A DNA stretch of 64,000 nucleotides from Halobacteriales archaeon YIM A00013 (GTDB lineage: Archaea; Halobacteriota; Halobacteria; Halobacteriales; Haloarculaceae). Numbering within the stretch: the stretch's first letter is position 1; each line of letters begins with the position of its first letter. Below, piece by piece: positions 53,277-62,544 of the stretch. The notes below the pieces were generated by a model. That model was not told the origin of the DNA and did not search any database. It worked only from the letters and a program-made list of their open reading frames with translations. The position numbers and the translations under genes are program-made. The DNA lies in contig JAKCFM010000001.1 in the NCBI GenBank assembly GCA_025041195.1, forward strand, positions 1,116,001-1,180,000, given 5' to 3'.

Positions 53277-53990
53277 ATGCATTTGTTAGCCATCGTGGCC
53301 CACCCTGACGATGCCGACATTTTTTGTGGTGGGACGTTAGCGAAGCACGCCGACCGCGGTGACACCGTTACGATCGCCCACATGACACGCGGAGAGTACG
53401 GTGGATTCGGTGAGACCACCGAGTCGGAGGTGGCAGCCACACGCGAGACCGAGGCAGAAAACGCTGGGGCTGAACTCAACGCGGATGCGGTGTCGTTTTT
53501 GGGATTTGCTGACGGTCGGATCACACACACCTATGAAAACCGCGTTCGGATCGTGAACGCCATCCGCCAGTACGATCCCGACCTCATTCTTACACATTTC
53601 CGCGACGACTTACATCCAGACCACAAGGCCACAGCACGATTGGTAACAGACGCGTACTACATGGCCTCAATCGAGCTGTTCGAAAGCGAGTACGATCCGT
53701 GCGATCCGGAGAACGTGCTGTTTTTCGGCAAGCCGACATCTTCGTTCGAGCCCTCGCTGTTCGTTGATATCTCCGAGTACACCGACCAGAAACGGCGTGC
53801 GATTGAACAGCACGAATCGCAGATCGAATTTCTCACAGAGCACGGCGGCATCGATTCGGAGTTTGACAATCTGCTCGATGGAATCGCCGCAGAGGATACC
53901 GTTCGTGGTAAGCGTGTGGGCGTCGGGGCAGCCGAAGGATTTGCCACACTCCACGAAACGGCGCAGGAGTATCTGACGGTAGACCGGTAG
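53277..53990 (+). CDS. PIG-L (LmbE-like) family deacetylase
   Basis: 237 residues. Zinc and catalytic residues are intact: AHPDDADIFCGGTLAKHADRG (HPDD) and HFRDDLHPDHKATARLV (HPDH). Family members remove N-acetyl groups from N-acetylglucosamine moieties. It lies next to gdh, the ABC importer and a RidA protein, so N-acetylated sugar is a natural substrate. ATG at 53277 gives MHLLAIVAHPDD; an upstream in-frame start (53205) adds unlike residues. Confidence 0.92.
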   Translation: MHLLAIVAHPDDADIFCGGTLAKHADRGDTVTIAHMTRGEYGGFGETTESEVAATRETEAENAGAELNADAVSFLGFADGRITHTYENRVRIVNAIRQYDPDLILTHFRDDLHPDHKATARLVTDAYYMASIELFESEYDPCDPENVLFFGKPTSSFEPSLFVDISEYTDQKRRAIEQHESQIEFLTEHGGIDSEFDNLLDGIAAEDTVRGKRVGVGAAEGFATLHETAQEYLTVDR

Positions 53991-54047
53991 CGTTTTGCAA
54001 GCGCAGTGTCGTTGCAGAACTGCTGTACTGAACGCACCATTACATCC

Positions 54048-54428
54048 ATGGAAGAACTATCGACTGCGGACGCACCAGCAAGCATCGGACCGTTTTCACA
54101 GGGGATCATCGACGGTGAGACGATTTACGTCTCCGGGCAGGGGCCCGTCGATCCAGACACCGGTGATATTGTGGGCGATACCCCGGCCGAGCAGACGCGA
54201 CGGACGCTCGCAAACATCGAAGCCATACTCGAAGCCGCCGGTAGCTCTCTCGATGATATCGTAAAGGCCACCGTGTTCGTCAAAGACATGCGCTACTACG
54301 ACGCGGTTAACAACGTCTACGGCGAGGAGCTGTCGGAACCGTACCCAGCACGGAGTGCGGTTGAAGTCGTCAAGCTCCCCGTTGATATCGATGTAGAGAT
54401 CGAAGTGATCGCATCGCTCGCCGAGTGA
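54048..54428 (+). CDS. ridA: RidA family imine/enamine deaminase
   Basis: 126 residues, MEELSTADAPASIGPFSQGI start, with GQGPVDPDTGDIV, ANIEAILEAAGSSLDDIVK and YPARSAVEVVKL carrying the catalytic Arg. RidA hydrolyses reactive enamine/imine intermediates released by PLP-dependent dehydratases/ammonia lyases. Its location after the deacetylase agrees with the SelA-type PLP enzyme in this cluster. ATG at 54048 is preferred; an in-frame start lies at 54006. Confidence 0.94.
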   Translation: MEELSTADAPASIGPFSQGIIDGETIYVSGQGPVDPDTGDIVGDTPAEQTRRTLANIEAILEAAGSSLDDIVKATVFVKDMRYYDAVNNVYGEELSEPYPARSAVEVVKLPVDIDVEIEVIASLAE

Positions 54429-54733
54429 CCAATCGGGGCGGTTTTCGCGTGACAGTAATGAAAATAAATACAAATATTTGAATACCCAATGTTTTTGCCA
54501 ATTTATATATGTGCCCCAAACTGCAGTTTCTTCGCAAAGCACCCTCAAGAAGACGATAACAGCGGAGGTTCTGCGCAACTATTGGTGAGATTTCAACTAT
54601 TCGCTGATCGGATTGTACAAAGTATTTCATCGGAGTCGACGTTCGTAGCTGCTGCAAAACCACCGCTGGCAACACCATATCAAACCCCGCAATGGATACA
54701 GAACCAGATTGCGCTGGGAGTCAGATCTTCCGG
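54429..54733. other. Non-coding stretch between ridA and surface-glycan locus
   Basis: About 305 bases with an AT-rich patch around 54460-54510. No protein-like ORF is recognised; an 82-codon plus-strand frame (54489-54737) and a minus-strand frame are without family. It separates the sugar cluster from the glycan locus. Confidence 0.45.
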
Positions 54734-56278
54734 TTAACTCATATATCCCAGCTGCTCGAGCCTGTCGGTCACCTTCTCAGACTGGCCGGGATCATACCTA
54801 TCATCGAGCGATAGCGGTTCTCGGTGGTCGAACGTCGGCTCATTCACCAGCACATCGAGCACCGATCCACGCATATCGGTTGGAACGTCACACTCGAACG
54901 TCGCGAGCAGTGTCGGTGCCACATCGAGGATGCTGATGTCATCGATTTCGCCCCGGTCGCCGAAATCCGGCCCTTCGGCGACGAATATCCCATTGGGCGT
55001 GTTTTCGGCTGCCCACCGATCGGGCCCAGTCATGATTTCGCCACCACCCATGCCATCGTTGACGTGGACGCCCGGACGCTGATCAACGACGACCTGTGGT
55101 CCCTCAGCAGTAAACGGCCCAGAGTAGACCGCACTCCCGCGAACGACGCGGGTGAACAGTGGTCCATCCGAATCACGGACGGTTTCGAGATCAGCGATCA
55201 GCTCCTCAGCGACGGCATCGACATCGAACGCGGGGTTGATGTAGATCGGTCCTTGCGAGCTTGCGACTGCCTTCGTGCGATCGAGCTCGATGGCGTCGAG
55301 TTTCCTGGCCCGTTTGATTCCAGCGCTCTGTGGAACGAGCTGCTGAATTTGTTCGGGAACGATCGCCGCGAGTGGATCGACTAGCCCGGCGCGTTTTGCA
55401 AGCGCCAGGACGTTTTCTCTGTTGATGCCGAGCGGTCGCAGGAAGTCCTCGACGGTTTTGGTCCGTTGTTGGTAGCCGTTTTCGGCGAGCCACTCGTTGA
55501 TGTAAAACTCGGTAGTTGTCGGTGCGCTGCCGTGATCGGAGACGATCACCAGATTCACGTCATCGAGGTCGGTGAGCCGACCAATCCACTCATCGACGAG
55601 TTTCCACGCACGCTTGGTCGGTTCCTCGTCCCAGAAAAAGTGGTGGAGGACGTTGAGATAGAACAGGGTGACGTGAACGAGATCGAGCTGTTCGCGCTCG
55701 AACAGCTCAAGCGCGACAGTAAACCGCTGTTCGAGCACGTCGAGGATCGCATCGACCTCTTCGCCGCGTTCTTCGTTCGATGAGATCAGCGGATCGGGAT
55801 GGACGGCGTAGTCGTGCTCGCGTTCGAGCGTCGTCGCCAGCGCTTCGGGGTGCGTGTAGCCGGATTCGATCGACCGATACTCGCCCTCGACGGTTCCCGG
55901 ACCACCACAGACGAGCGGGCCATCGATCTCGCGTGGGGGATACATCGTCGGCATGTTGACGACGCCCGTCGTATACCCCTCGTCGTTCAGATAATCCCAC
56001 AGCTCTGCGGTTCGGTAATCACGGCTGTCGATCGTACTGATCTCGCCGGCTTCGAGGTCGACACGCTCGAACCAGTAGACGCCAAATCCACCGGGATCCT
56101 TTCCAGAAGAATAACACTTCCAGTTCGGAAACGTAACCGGCGGAAGACAGCTGTTGTGGCCGGCCCAGACGCCATCTTCCCGAAGGGCCTGTAGATTTGG
56201 AAGCTCTCCGGCCGCGATCCAGGGCTCAAGCAGCCGCCAGCTCGCACCGTCAAGACCCACGACAAACGTTCGGCTCAT
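54734..56278 (-). CDS. Alkaline phosphatase-superfamily phosphodiesterase
   Basis: 514 residues of the type I phosphodiesterase/nucleotide pyrophosphatase fold. FVVGLDGASWRLLEPWI has the first metal Asp, LPPVTFPNWKCYSSGKDPGG the nucleophile Thr, VIVSDHGSAPTTTEFYIN a DH metal pair, and HVNDGMGGGEIMTG the C-terminal site. No signal peptide or membrane anchor, so it is cytoplasmic. It may modify an isoprenoid- or nucleotide-linked sugar intermediate; the substrate is unknown. ATG at 56278 (MSRTFVV) is used; an in-frame ATG is at 56290. Confidence 0.87.
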   Translation of the reverse strand: MSRTFVVGLDGASWRLLEPWIAAGELPNLQALREDGVWAGHNSCLPPVTFPNWKCYSSGKDPGGFGVYWFERVDLEAGEISTIDSRDYRTAELWDYLNDEGYTTGVVNMPTMYPPREIDGPLVCGGPGTVEGEYRSIESGYTHPEALATTLEREHDYAVHPDPLISSNEERGEEVDAILDVLEQRFTVALELFEREQLDLVHVTLFYLNVLHHFFWDEEPTKRAWKLVDEWIGRLTDLDDVNLVIVSDHGSAPTTTEFYINEWLAENGYQQRTKTVEDFLRPLGINRENVLALAKRAGLVDPLAAIVPEQIQQLVPQSAGIKRARKLDAIELDRTKAVASSQGPIYINPAFDVDAVAEELIADLETVRDSDGPLFTRVVRGSAVYSGPFTAEGPQVVVDQRPGVHVNDGMGGGEIMTGPDRWAAENTPNGIFVAEGPDFGDRGEIDDISILDVAPTLLATFECDVPTDMRGSVLDVLVNEPTFDHREPLSLDDRYDPGQSEKVTDRLEQLGYMS

Positions 56279-56317
56279 ATCCACATCCACCCGATTGCCG
56301 GTGAAAGCTTTTGTTTT

Positions 56318-57343
56318 TCACTGCGAGGCGTCGTTCAGGATCGCAGACAAATTGAGGCGGCTGAGTGGAATCCATCCCGCCAGCGAGGGGAGATAGACGC
56401 CGAGGAATCGATCGGCGACGATCACTGGCGCGATCACTCCCTGGGGGACGCCAAGCGCAACGAAGACGAGCGTTGCCGACGCTTCTGCGACACCAATTCC
56501 ACCTGGGGTTAACGGCAACAGCGTCACGCTGTAGGCTGTTACAAGGACGACAGAGAGTGCTATCGGCGAGAACGGTTCGCCGAATACTGACAACAACAGC
56601 CACACCCTGAGCGCTGGAAACACCATTCGAGAGCCGACCCAGCCACCAACATAGCGAGCGACAACTACAGGATTTCCGAGCAAAACGGTGAACGTTGCGG
56701 TGACGCCGTTGCTAAACGCGGGCACTTGCGTTGATAGTCGGTTGAGAAGGCGATCAATCGGCCCAATTCGGCTGGCAACGGACGAAAGTGGCGCACAGAG
56801 TGCAACCAGCGCGTCAAACCGCCAGCCCGCAAGCAGCGATCCCACGCCGACAACGAGATAAAGCCCGATCGATCCCGCGAGGACGATCAGCAGGCCGGGT
56901 GAAAACGCATCCAGAAACCAGATCAAACCAGCCAGGGCGACGAATCCGTTACAGACGGCATACAGCGCGGTGTGAACGCCTGTAATCGACGTTACTGTGC
57001 TCCAGTCGTGGCCCGTAAAATGACGAAGCACGACCGGCGCGGCAGAGCGACCTGACAGCCGTGATGGAAGCAGCTGATTGATGTAGTTGGTGATCAGTGT
57101 CGTCCGAATCGCGGTCGAAAAGGGGGTCGGTTCGATGGCGTTGCAGAGGACGCTCCACATGGAAAACCGACAGACCGTTTCGCCGATCGAGACGACCACG
57201 AGTAGCACGACGATCGGCGGCTCTATGCCGACCAGCAGCTGCCGGACATGGTCCCAGTCGGCACTCGACAGTAGCCACGCGAGCGTGGCCAATCCAATCC
57301 CATACTGGAGGGCTTTGCCGAGCTGGCGCCGGCTGATTTCCAT
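56318..57343 (-). CDS. AglD-type LPG synthase membrane domain (UPF0104)
   Basis: 341 residues with about eight membrane helices. The family marks NQLLPSRLSGRSAAPVVLRHFTG, and VTLLPLTPGGIGVAEASATLVFVALG near the C-terminus (the PGGxGxxE motif) are present. This is the membrane half of haloarchaeal AglD; in AglD itself it is fused to a glycosyltransferase, but here it stands alone, next to a GT gene set. It may flip or transfer lipid-linked sugars. It is followed by the phosphodiesterase gene with a 39-base gap. Confidence 0.87.
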   Translation of the reverse strand: MEISRRQLGKALQYGIGLATLAWLLSSADWDHVRQLLVGIEPPIVVLLVVVSIGETVCRFSMWSVLCNAIEPTPFSTAIRTTLITNYINQLLPSRLSGRSAAPVVLRHFTGHDWSTVTSITGVHTALYAVCNGFVALAGLIWFLDAFSPGLLIVLAGSIGLYLVVGVGSLLAGWRFDALVALCAPLSSVASRIGPIDRLLNRLSTQVPAFSNGVTATFTVLLGNPVVVARYVGGWVGSRMVFPALRVWLLLSVFGEPFSPIALSVVLVTAYSVTLLPLTPGGIGVAEASATLVFVALGVPQGVIAPVIVADRFLGVYLPSLAGWIPLSRLNLSAILNDASQ

Positions 57344-57445
57344 TGGTTGTGTACACGATCAGATGCGCAAGGATACTTGCGTTGTGGTTTCGGACGCCCG
57401 ACGGATCGCAAGGGGTATCATTTGCGGGCCGAGCACTCATACATA

Positions 57446-58597
57446 ATGAACGACATCGTTCTCGTGACGGCCGACTCCGTTCGGTACGACCACGTCGATT
57501 CGATGGAGTTCGTCTCCTCGTTCGATCCGACGGTCGCCGTTACCGGGGCGCACTACACACGACCGAGTTTGAGTGCACTCCACAGTTCGAGTCTGCTGTC
57601 AGCGATCGAGTCACGCGTCGTCGGGACGACGATCGCCAGCGAGCTCTCTGACGGTGGGTACACAACGATCGGGCTTGCACCCACACCACAGACGGATCCT
57701 GCGTTCGGTTTCGACACCGGCTTTGACACGTTCGAAACGTTCAGCGACGGCGGTGGCGACAATCCTCTGAAAAACAGAAACAGCCGACTCCGGGAATTTC
57801 TTGGCGGGTTTGACTCCGTTCGACGACTCTATCGTCGGCTTGTCCCGATGGAGGCGGTGCTCGATGGGATCCCCACCGACGAAGCAGTGATCGATATGGC
57901 GATCAAGCGGTTCAACGAGGCCGCTTCCCCACGATTTCTCTGGGTACATCTGATGGAAAGCCACCGGCCGTACGGTACCGGCGACGACGCCCTGGATAAA
58001 GATCTCGACCGTCGCGCCGGTGCGGCCGGCAACGACGGCTTTCTCCGGTCCGTTTCGGTCGACGAATCCGAGATAGCGACGATCAAAGCAACCTACCGGG
58101 ATGCGCTTGGCCGCGTTGACACCCAGATCGAGCGATTGCTCTCCGAGATCGACGGCGACCCATCGTTCGTGTTCACATCCGACCACGGCGACGAGTTCGG
58201 CGAGGAGGGGTATTTCTACCACCAGGGATTCCGTCGGCGCGTGGCCGACACGCTCATCGATGTTCCAGTGGTCACGGACGGATTCGACCTCGATCGGCCG
58301 GAGCGAACGAGCCTGCTTGACGTTGGCCCAACGATTCTCGAACACGCAGACTGTGCGGTTCCGGATTCGTTCCATGGTCAATCGATCGCTACAGGCGGCT
58401 CTGAGACGCATATCACGATTGCTCCCTGGCACGACCAAGCGACGCTTTCGGTCCAGGACGGGACGAAAAAGATCGTGGCAGAAAACGCGTCGGTTTCGCT
58501 CAGCAGCGAGCACGGCAATTCAACAGCAGAGCGAGCGGACGTTCCCGACGAGATCGAACAGCGGCTGCGAAATCTTGGCTACACCGACGCCGGCTAG
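57446..58597 (+). CDS. Sulfatase/alkaline phosphatase-superfamily hydrolase
   Basis: 383 residues. DIVLVTADSVRYDHVD has the metal Asp, THYTRPSLSALHSSSL-like text (AHYTRPSLSALH) bears the Ser/Thr nucleophile position, FTSDHGDEFGEEGYFYHQGF holds the D-H-H metal site. No signal sequence is visible, so a cytoplasmic or membrane-associated role in surface polymer building is inferred. ATG at 57446 (MNDIVLVTADSV) is used. Divergent from the AglD-like gene; overlaps the deacetylase gene end by four bases. Confidence 0.86.
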   Translation: MNDIVLVTADSVRYDHVDSMEFVSSFDPTVAVTGAHYTRPSLSALHSSSLLSAIESRVVGTTIASELSDGGYTTIGLAPTPQTDPAFGFDTGFDTFETFSDGGGDNPLKNRNSRLREFLGGFDSVRRLYRRLVPMEAVLDGIPTDEAVIDMAIKRFNEAASPRFLWVHLMESHRPYGTGDDALDKDLDRRAGAAGNDGFLRSVSVDESEIATIKATYRDALGRVDTQIERLLSEIDGDPSFVFTSDHGDEFGEEGYFYHQGFRRRVADTLIDVPVVTDGFDLDRPERTSLLDVGPTILEHADCAVPDSFHGQSIATGGSETHITIAPWHDQATLSVQDGTKKIVAENASVSLSSEHGNSTAERADVPDEIEQRLRNLGYTDAG

Positions 58598-59412
58598 TCG
58601 TCGAGCAGCGACTGCATCGAGACGAACGAAAACGACGATTCGAGCAGTCGTGTCACCGCACGGCGCATCCACGAGCCAGTGCGAACGTACACCCGACGAG
58701 GAACGCCCGCGACGGCTGGGAGATCGACCAGTTCCCAGGGATGGACGTACAACACTGGCGTGATCCCACGACGTGCCAGCAGTCGCATGCCGTACAGGGT
58801 GTACTGCACGCCAAAGAACCGTATCCACGTCCCGGTCAGTGGCAGGGCGAGACCAGGCATCACCGCTATCGGGAGTTCGGTGATCGTTGCCGGTGCGTTT
58901 TCTTCGAACGCCGTCGCCGGCCCGGGACGGACTCGTCGATGGCTGCCACCGTACCAGCCGGGAATCGACCGACACGGCGCAATACTCGAATCGTACGTGT
59001 AGCCGGAGCGTTCGAGCGTCTGGAAATGATCCTCACCAATTGCAAACGATGGCGCCCTGAACCCCGTGACTTCGGTGTCAGACACAGCTGAGAGGGCGTC
59101 TCGGGCGCGTTCTACCTCACTGTACCGATCAGCTGCCGACAGCTCGTCGAGATGGGCGTGCGTCTGTGTGTGAGAGCCGATTTCGTGACCCGCACTGACG
59201 ATCCGCTCGATGAGCGCTGGGTGGGTATCCGCGATTTCACCGACGGCGAACACCGTGCTTTTAGCACTCGAAGAGTCAAATGAATCTAGTAAAAATGACA
59301 TCCCTTCGATCCCGACCGCCGTGCTGTCCACGGACCCGCGCGCACTCCGGTAGGCAGGAGTGTGCTGAAACCACTCACAATCGACCGACAGCACTGCAGT
59401 CCCCTGGCTCAT
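58594..59412 (-). CDS. Polysaccharide deacetylase (NodB family)
   Basis: 272 residues. VLSVDCEWFQHTPAYRSARG has the catalytic/metal Asp, GHEIGSHTQTHAHLDEL the HxxxH zinc pair, VTGFRAPSFAI the conserved Arg, and LYVHPWELVD the late His. It removes N-acetyl groups from surface polysaccharide. The ATG at 59412 (MSQGTAVLSVDCEW) is used; an upstream in-frame start is at 59502. Divergent from the GT2 gene, with 134 bases between them. Confidence 0.9.
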   Translation of the reverse strand: MSQGTAVLSVDCEWFQHTPAYRSARGSVDSTAVGIEGMSFLLDSFDSSSAKSTVFAVGEIADTHPALIERIVSAGHEIGSHTQTHAHLDELSAADRYSEVERARDALSAVSDTEVTGFRAPSFAIGEDHFQTLERSGYTYDSSIAPCRSIPGWYGGSHRRVRPGPATAFEENAPATITELPIAVMPGLALPLTGTWIRFFGVQYTLYGMRLLARRGITPVLYVHPWELVDLPAVAGVPRRVYVRTGSWMRRAVTRLLESSFSFVSMQSLLDD

Positions 59413-59508
59413 TCGTTGGAGTGGTGTCAGGCCTCCGGCCCGATGAAGCTGTCTGTTGAACACGCATCCAGTGGGCAATGCAGACTCCGTATTCGTCCGC
59501 AATTCACA

Positions 59509-59517
59509 ATATATTTA
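59509..59517 (+). promoter_or_regulatory. TATA box of the GT2 gene
   Basis: A TATATTTAT run about 30 bases before the ATG at 59547 in the divergent gap; predicts a near-leaderless transcript. Confidence 0.5.
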
Positions 59518-59546
59518 TCACTACACCGGGATAGTCGCCATATCCA

Positions 59547-60635
59547 ATGTGGTCGGCTTCAGTCGCGACAGAGATGTTTGCTAGTAATCCAGTTGTCCTT
59601 GCAGCAGGGCTCGACAGCGTCGCACTGACTGGTGTGTTGATAACGCTTGGGTTTGGCATTTTCTTCTGGGGGTTCGAACGCTACCGCACCACCTTCGCAA
59701 AGCCCGAGTTCATTCTCTCGATCTGTATCGCTCTGGGCGTCGTGATGCTTGCCGTCGCCCCAAGCGTGTTCGACCAGGTCGGCGATTTGCTCGCCATCGA
59801 ACGGCGGCCGTTTGCCATCTCACTGATTGCGAACGTAACGCTGGTCTGTCTGGTGCTCGCGCTGTTCGCCAGAACACGCGCGAATCAACAGTCCGTTGCA
59901 ACGCTGACACGGAATCTCACCATCGGCCAGGCAACTGACACTGAGGTGTCAGAACAGAGCGTTTACGTCGTCATACCGGCGTACAACGAGGCCGCATCGA
60001 TTCGCTCAGTCGTTGAATCGATCCCCGATACTGTAGCGGGCTATTTGATCCAGCCGGTCGTCGTCTCCGATGGCTCCTCCGATGGAACGGTCAGTGTGAT
60101 CAACGACACGGACGCAATCGTGGTCGATCACCCCGTGAATCAGGGCCAGGGTGGCGCACTGAAAACCGGCTTTTCGATCGCACAACAGCACGGCTGTGAT
60201 ATCGTCGTCACGATGGACGCAGACGGACAGCATCCCATTGACGAGCTCCCGAAGCTACTTGAGCCAGTCATTGACGGCAGAGCGGACTACGTGGTCGGTT
60301 CGCGCTACATTGGCGTGGACGAATCGAACAACAGTGCGACCCGGCAAGTCGGTATCCGTGCGTTCACCTGGCTGATCAACGTGATGACGAAAGCGGACGT
60401 GACCGACTGTACCAACGGCTACCGTGCGATACGAGCGACTGAACTGCAGAAAATGACGCTCTCGGAGGAGCGATTCAGCGCGCCAGAGCTGCTCATCGAA
60501 GCCAGAAAGAACGATCTTCGGATCAAAGAGGTGCCGATCACCATCGAAGAACGCGTGGCAGGAACGACGAAAAAGCCCAAACTCGGCTATGCAATGGGGC
60601 TCACGCGAGCAATATTCGTCACGTGGCTCCGCTAG
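59547..60635 (+). CDS. DUF2304-GT2 membrane-anchored glycosyltransferase
   Basis: 362 residues. Residues 1-115 are three membrane helices resembling DUF2304 (LITLGFGIFFWGFERYRTTF, LSICIALGVVMLAVAP). From about 130 a family-2 glycosyltransferase begins: VYVVIPAYNEAASIRSVVES, DGSSDGTVSVI, TMDADGQHPIDELPKLL (DxD), RYIG and TNGYRAI. Polyprenyl-phosphate sugar transferases (dolichyl-phosphate mannose synthase) have this GT2 text. It probably charges dolichyl phosphate with a sugar. Start could be 59547 or 59574. Confidence 0.92.
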   Translation: MWSASVATEMFASNPVVLAAGLDSVALTGVLITLGFGIFFWGFERYRTTFAKPEFILSICIALGVVMLAVAPSVFDQVGDLLAIERRPFAISLIANVTLVCLVLALFARTRANQQSVATLTRNLTIGQATDTEVSEQSVYVVIPAYNEAASIRSVVESIPDTVAGYLIQPVVVSDGSSDGTVSVINDTDAIVVDHPVNQGQGGALKTGFSIAQQHGCDIVVTMDADGQHPIDELPKLLEPVIDGRADYVVGSRYIGVDESNNSATRQVGIRAFTWLINVMTKADVTDCTNGYRAIRATELQKMTLSEERFSAPELLIEARKNDLRIKEVPITIEERVAGTTKKPKLGYAMGLTRAIFVTWLR

Positions 60636-60648
60636 AGTCCGAATAGAC

Positions 60649-60657
60649 ATATATTTA
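60649..60657 (+). promoter_or_regulatory. TATA box of the GT39-like gene
   Basis: A TATATTTAT element about 28 bases before the ATG at 60681 matches a near-leaderless haloarchaeal promoter. Confidence 0.5.
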
Positions 60658-60680
60658 TTTCCAATCTAACGATTTTCACT

Positions 60681-62540
60681 ATGTTCCGATCAGTGATCAC
60701 CAACGGAATTCGCCACTGCATCCGTCGATTCCGAAACGATCTCGAACGGGACAGCTATCTTCCAGTGCTATTGGTGTGTGCGGCCATTATCTGTGGCTTC
60801 TGGTTTTTTCATCTGATTCCGAACTTCGCCACGCAGGACGAACACGCGCGGTTACTTGATGTGTTTCCGCTGCTCGGTGGGCTCGTGGCCGATCCAGGAC
60901 TCCAGGCGCTTTCGAACGGGATAACGCAGGGTCGACTCTACGGCGCTACCCTCTACCTAAACCTACTAGCGATGCTTCCAGCGATCGCCTATGCGGTTTT
61001 CACCGGACAGATGGAGCTCTTTTTGCCGTTTTATCAACCCGACAACCCGATCAACACCTGGGCTGGCGACACCGATCTCTGGTGGCTCTGGCATTCAACT
61101 CCCGAATGGGTCTGGAGTTCGAGTCTGTTGCTGCTGCGGTTGTTTGCAGTGGTGTTTGCGGTTGTGAGCGTCTATCTGTGCTATCGGATCGGGACGGAGC
61201 TTCGTAATCGATATACCGGACGGCTTGCTGGTACGCTGTTGGCGCTCACGTTCGGATTCGTCGTCACCGCACACGAGGGAGGCGAAGACGTGCCAATGGT
61301 CTGTCTGTTGTTGCTCACGGTCTATCTCTCCCTTCGGTACCTCTCGACCGGCAATCGGCGGTATATCCTCGCTGGCTGTGTGAGTGGCGCAGTTGTAATC
61401 GGGCTCAAGTTAACGGGAGGGATCGCTGTGGTTGCACTCGGAGCGGCGCTGGTGCTTCGAGGGTACCGTGATCGATCACCGGACGACTCCCTGTTTAAAT
61501 CCATTCAGCCCCGACTCGTGCTTGCCTGCCTGACACTGGGGGCGGTGGTGGTAGTGCTGGGCTATCCGTCCGTGTTGTTTTCCGGACCAGAGGCGTTTAT
61601 TGACCGTATCACTCGGGGAACGACGAACAAAAGCGGCTCTGCCGGTGGGCGTGTGGCCCCCAGCTGGTGGTGGATCGTTCGCGGATACGCGAACGGCTAT
61701 GGCCTCCCGCTCATGATCGGCTCGATCGGTGGCCTGATTGGACTTGGTCCGCTGTTGGCCCGTCGAGAGCAGTCATTCGACGGACTCGTCGTCCTCACCA
61801 GTACGCTGGCGGCCTGTTTCGTCCTCATTTCGTGGTGGTCGTACGTCCGTGTCCATCATCTCCTCCCGACCATGGTGCTGTTAGTGATAGTGCTGGCCGT
61901 GGTGCTTGCGGACCTCGTCAGTCGGACGTCGTGGAGTGGCCGGGCGATCGTCGCCGTGTTGCTGGTGAGCAGTGCGCTGTACTCGGGTGTCGGAACGATG
62001 GGATACGCCGACCAGCCACGCGAAAACGCGGCCAACTGGCTTTCCGAGGCCGCTGGGCCAACGGATGCCGTCGAGGTGTACGAACGTGACATGCAGGATT
62101 CGGCCGTTCCCCACGGAATGACAACCAGTCACTATCGCCACCGGTATCCAAACGGAACGCTTGCCCACACGGACCAGCCCGAAGCCCAGTGGCAACGCAA
62201 CATCGAACAGCGCTGTCCAGCGTACGTCTTGCTCACCTGGGATGACCTCCGTCATCTTGCAAGCCCAGCACAGACACCGAACGCTAAATCGAGCGAGACA
62301 CCGTTTGCCAAACACGTCGCGGCCCTCGTTTCGACGAACGATGGCGAGTATACAGCCTACGAACCGGTGAAATCGTTCGGACCGACACCGACGTGGCTGA
62401 ACGGCACACAATCGGTTGGACTTCCGGAACTCCTTCGCGTCGGGATCGTGCCACGGACGATTCAGTACGGCGACGAACAGAATCTCGGGCCAGAGGGATA
62501 CGTGCTCATCATCAAACGGACAGCGCCCTGTACCCCGTGA
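60681..62540 (+). CDS. GT39-like membrane glycosyltransferase
   Basis: 619 residues with about 11 membrane helices. After helix 1 (LPVLLVCAAIICGFWFFHLI) an early loop has FATQDEHARLLDV, the Asp/Glu pair typical of lipid-sugar using PMT/ArnT transferases. A C-terminal soluble domain (about 470-619) follows the last helix. It probably transfers a sugar from dolichyl phosphate to a surface glycan; the preceding GT2 gene would supply the donor. No signal for substrate identity. Confidence 0.88.
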   Translation: MFRSVITNGIRHCIRRFRNDLERDSYLPVLLVCAAIICGFWFFHLIPNFATQDEHARLLDVFPLLGGLVADPGLQALSNGITQGRLYGATLYLNLLAMLPAIAYAVFTGQMELFLPFYQPDNPINTWAGDTDLWWLWHSTPEWVWSSSLLLLRLFAVVFAVVSVYLCYRIGTELRNRYTGRLAGTLLALTFGFVVTAHEGGEDVPMVCLLLLTVYLSLRYLSTGNRRYILAGCVSGAVVIGLKLTGGIAVVALGAALVLRGYRDRSPDDSLFKSIQPRLVLACLTLGAVVVVLGYPSVLFSGPEAFIDRITRGTTNKSGSAGGRVAPSWWWIVRGYANGYGLPLMIGSIGGLIGLGPLLARREQSFDGLVVLTSTLAACFVLISWWSYVRVHHLLPTMVLLVIVLAVVLADLVSRTSWSGRAIVAVLLVSSALYSGVGTMGYADQPRENAANWLSEAAGPTDAVEVYERDMQDSAVPHGMTTSHYRHRYPNGTLAHTDQPEAQWQRNIEQRCPAYVLLTWDDLRHLASPAQTPNAKSSETPFAKHVAALVSTNDGEYTAYEPVKSFGPTPTWLNGTQSVGLPELLRVGIVPRTIQYGDEQNLGPEGYVLIIKRTAPCTP

Positions 62541-62544
62541 GCAA

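Noticed and set aside
54489-54737. Plus-strand ORF of 82 codons between ridA and the glycan locus
   Set aside because: No family or charge profile typical of the organism; it ends over the next gene.
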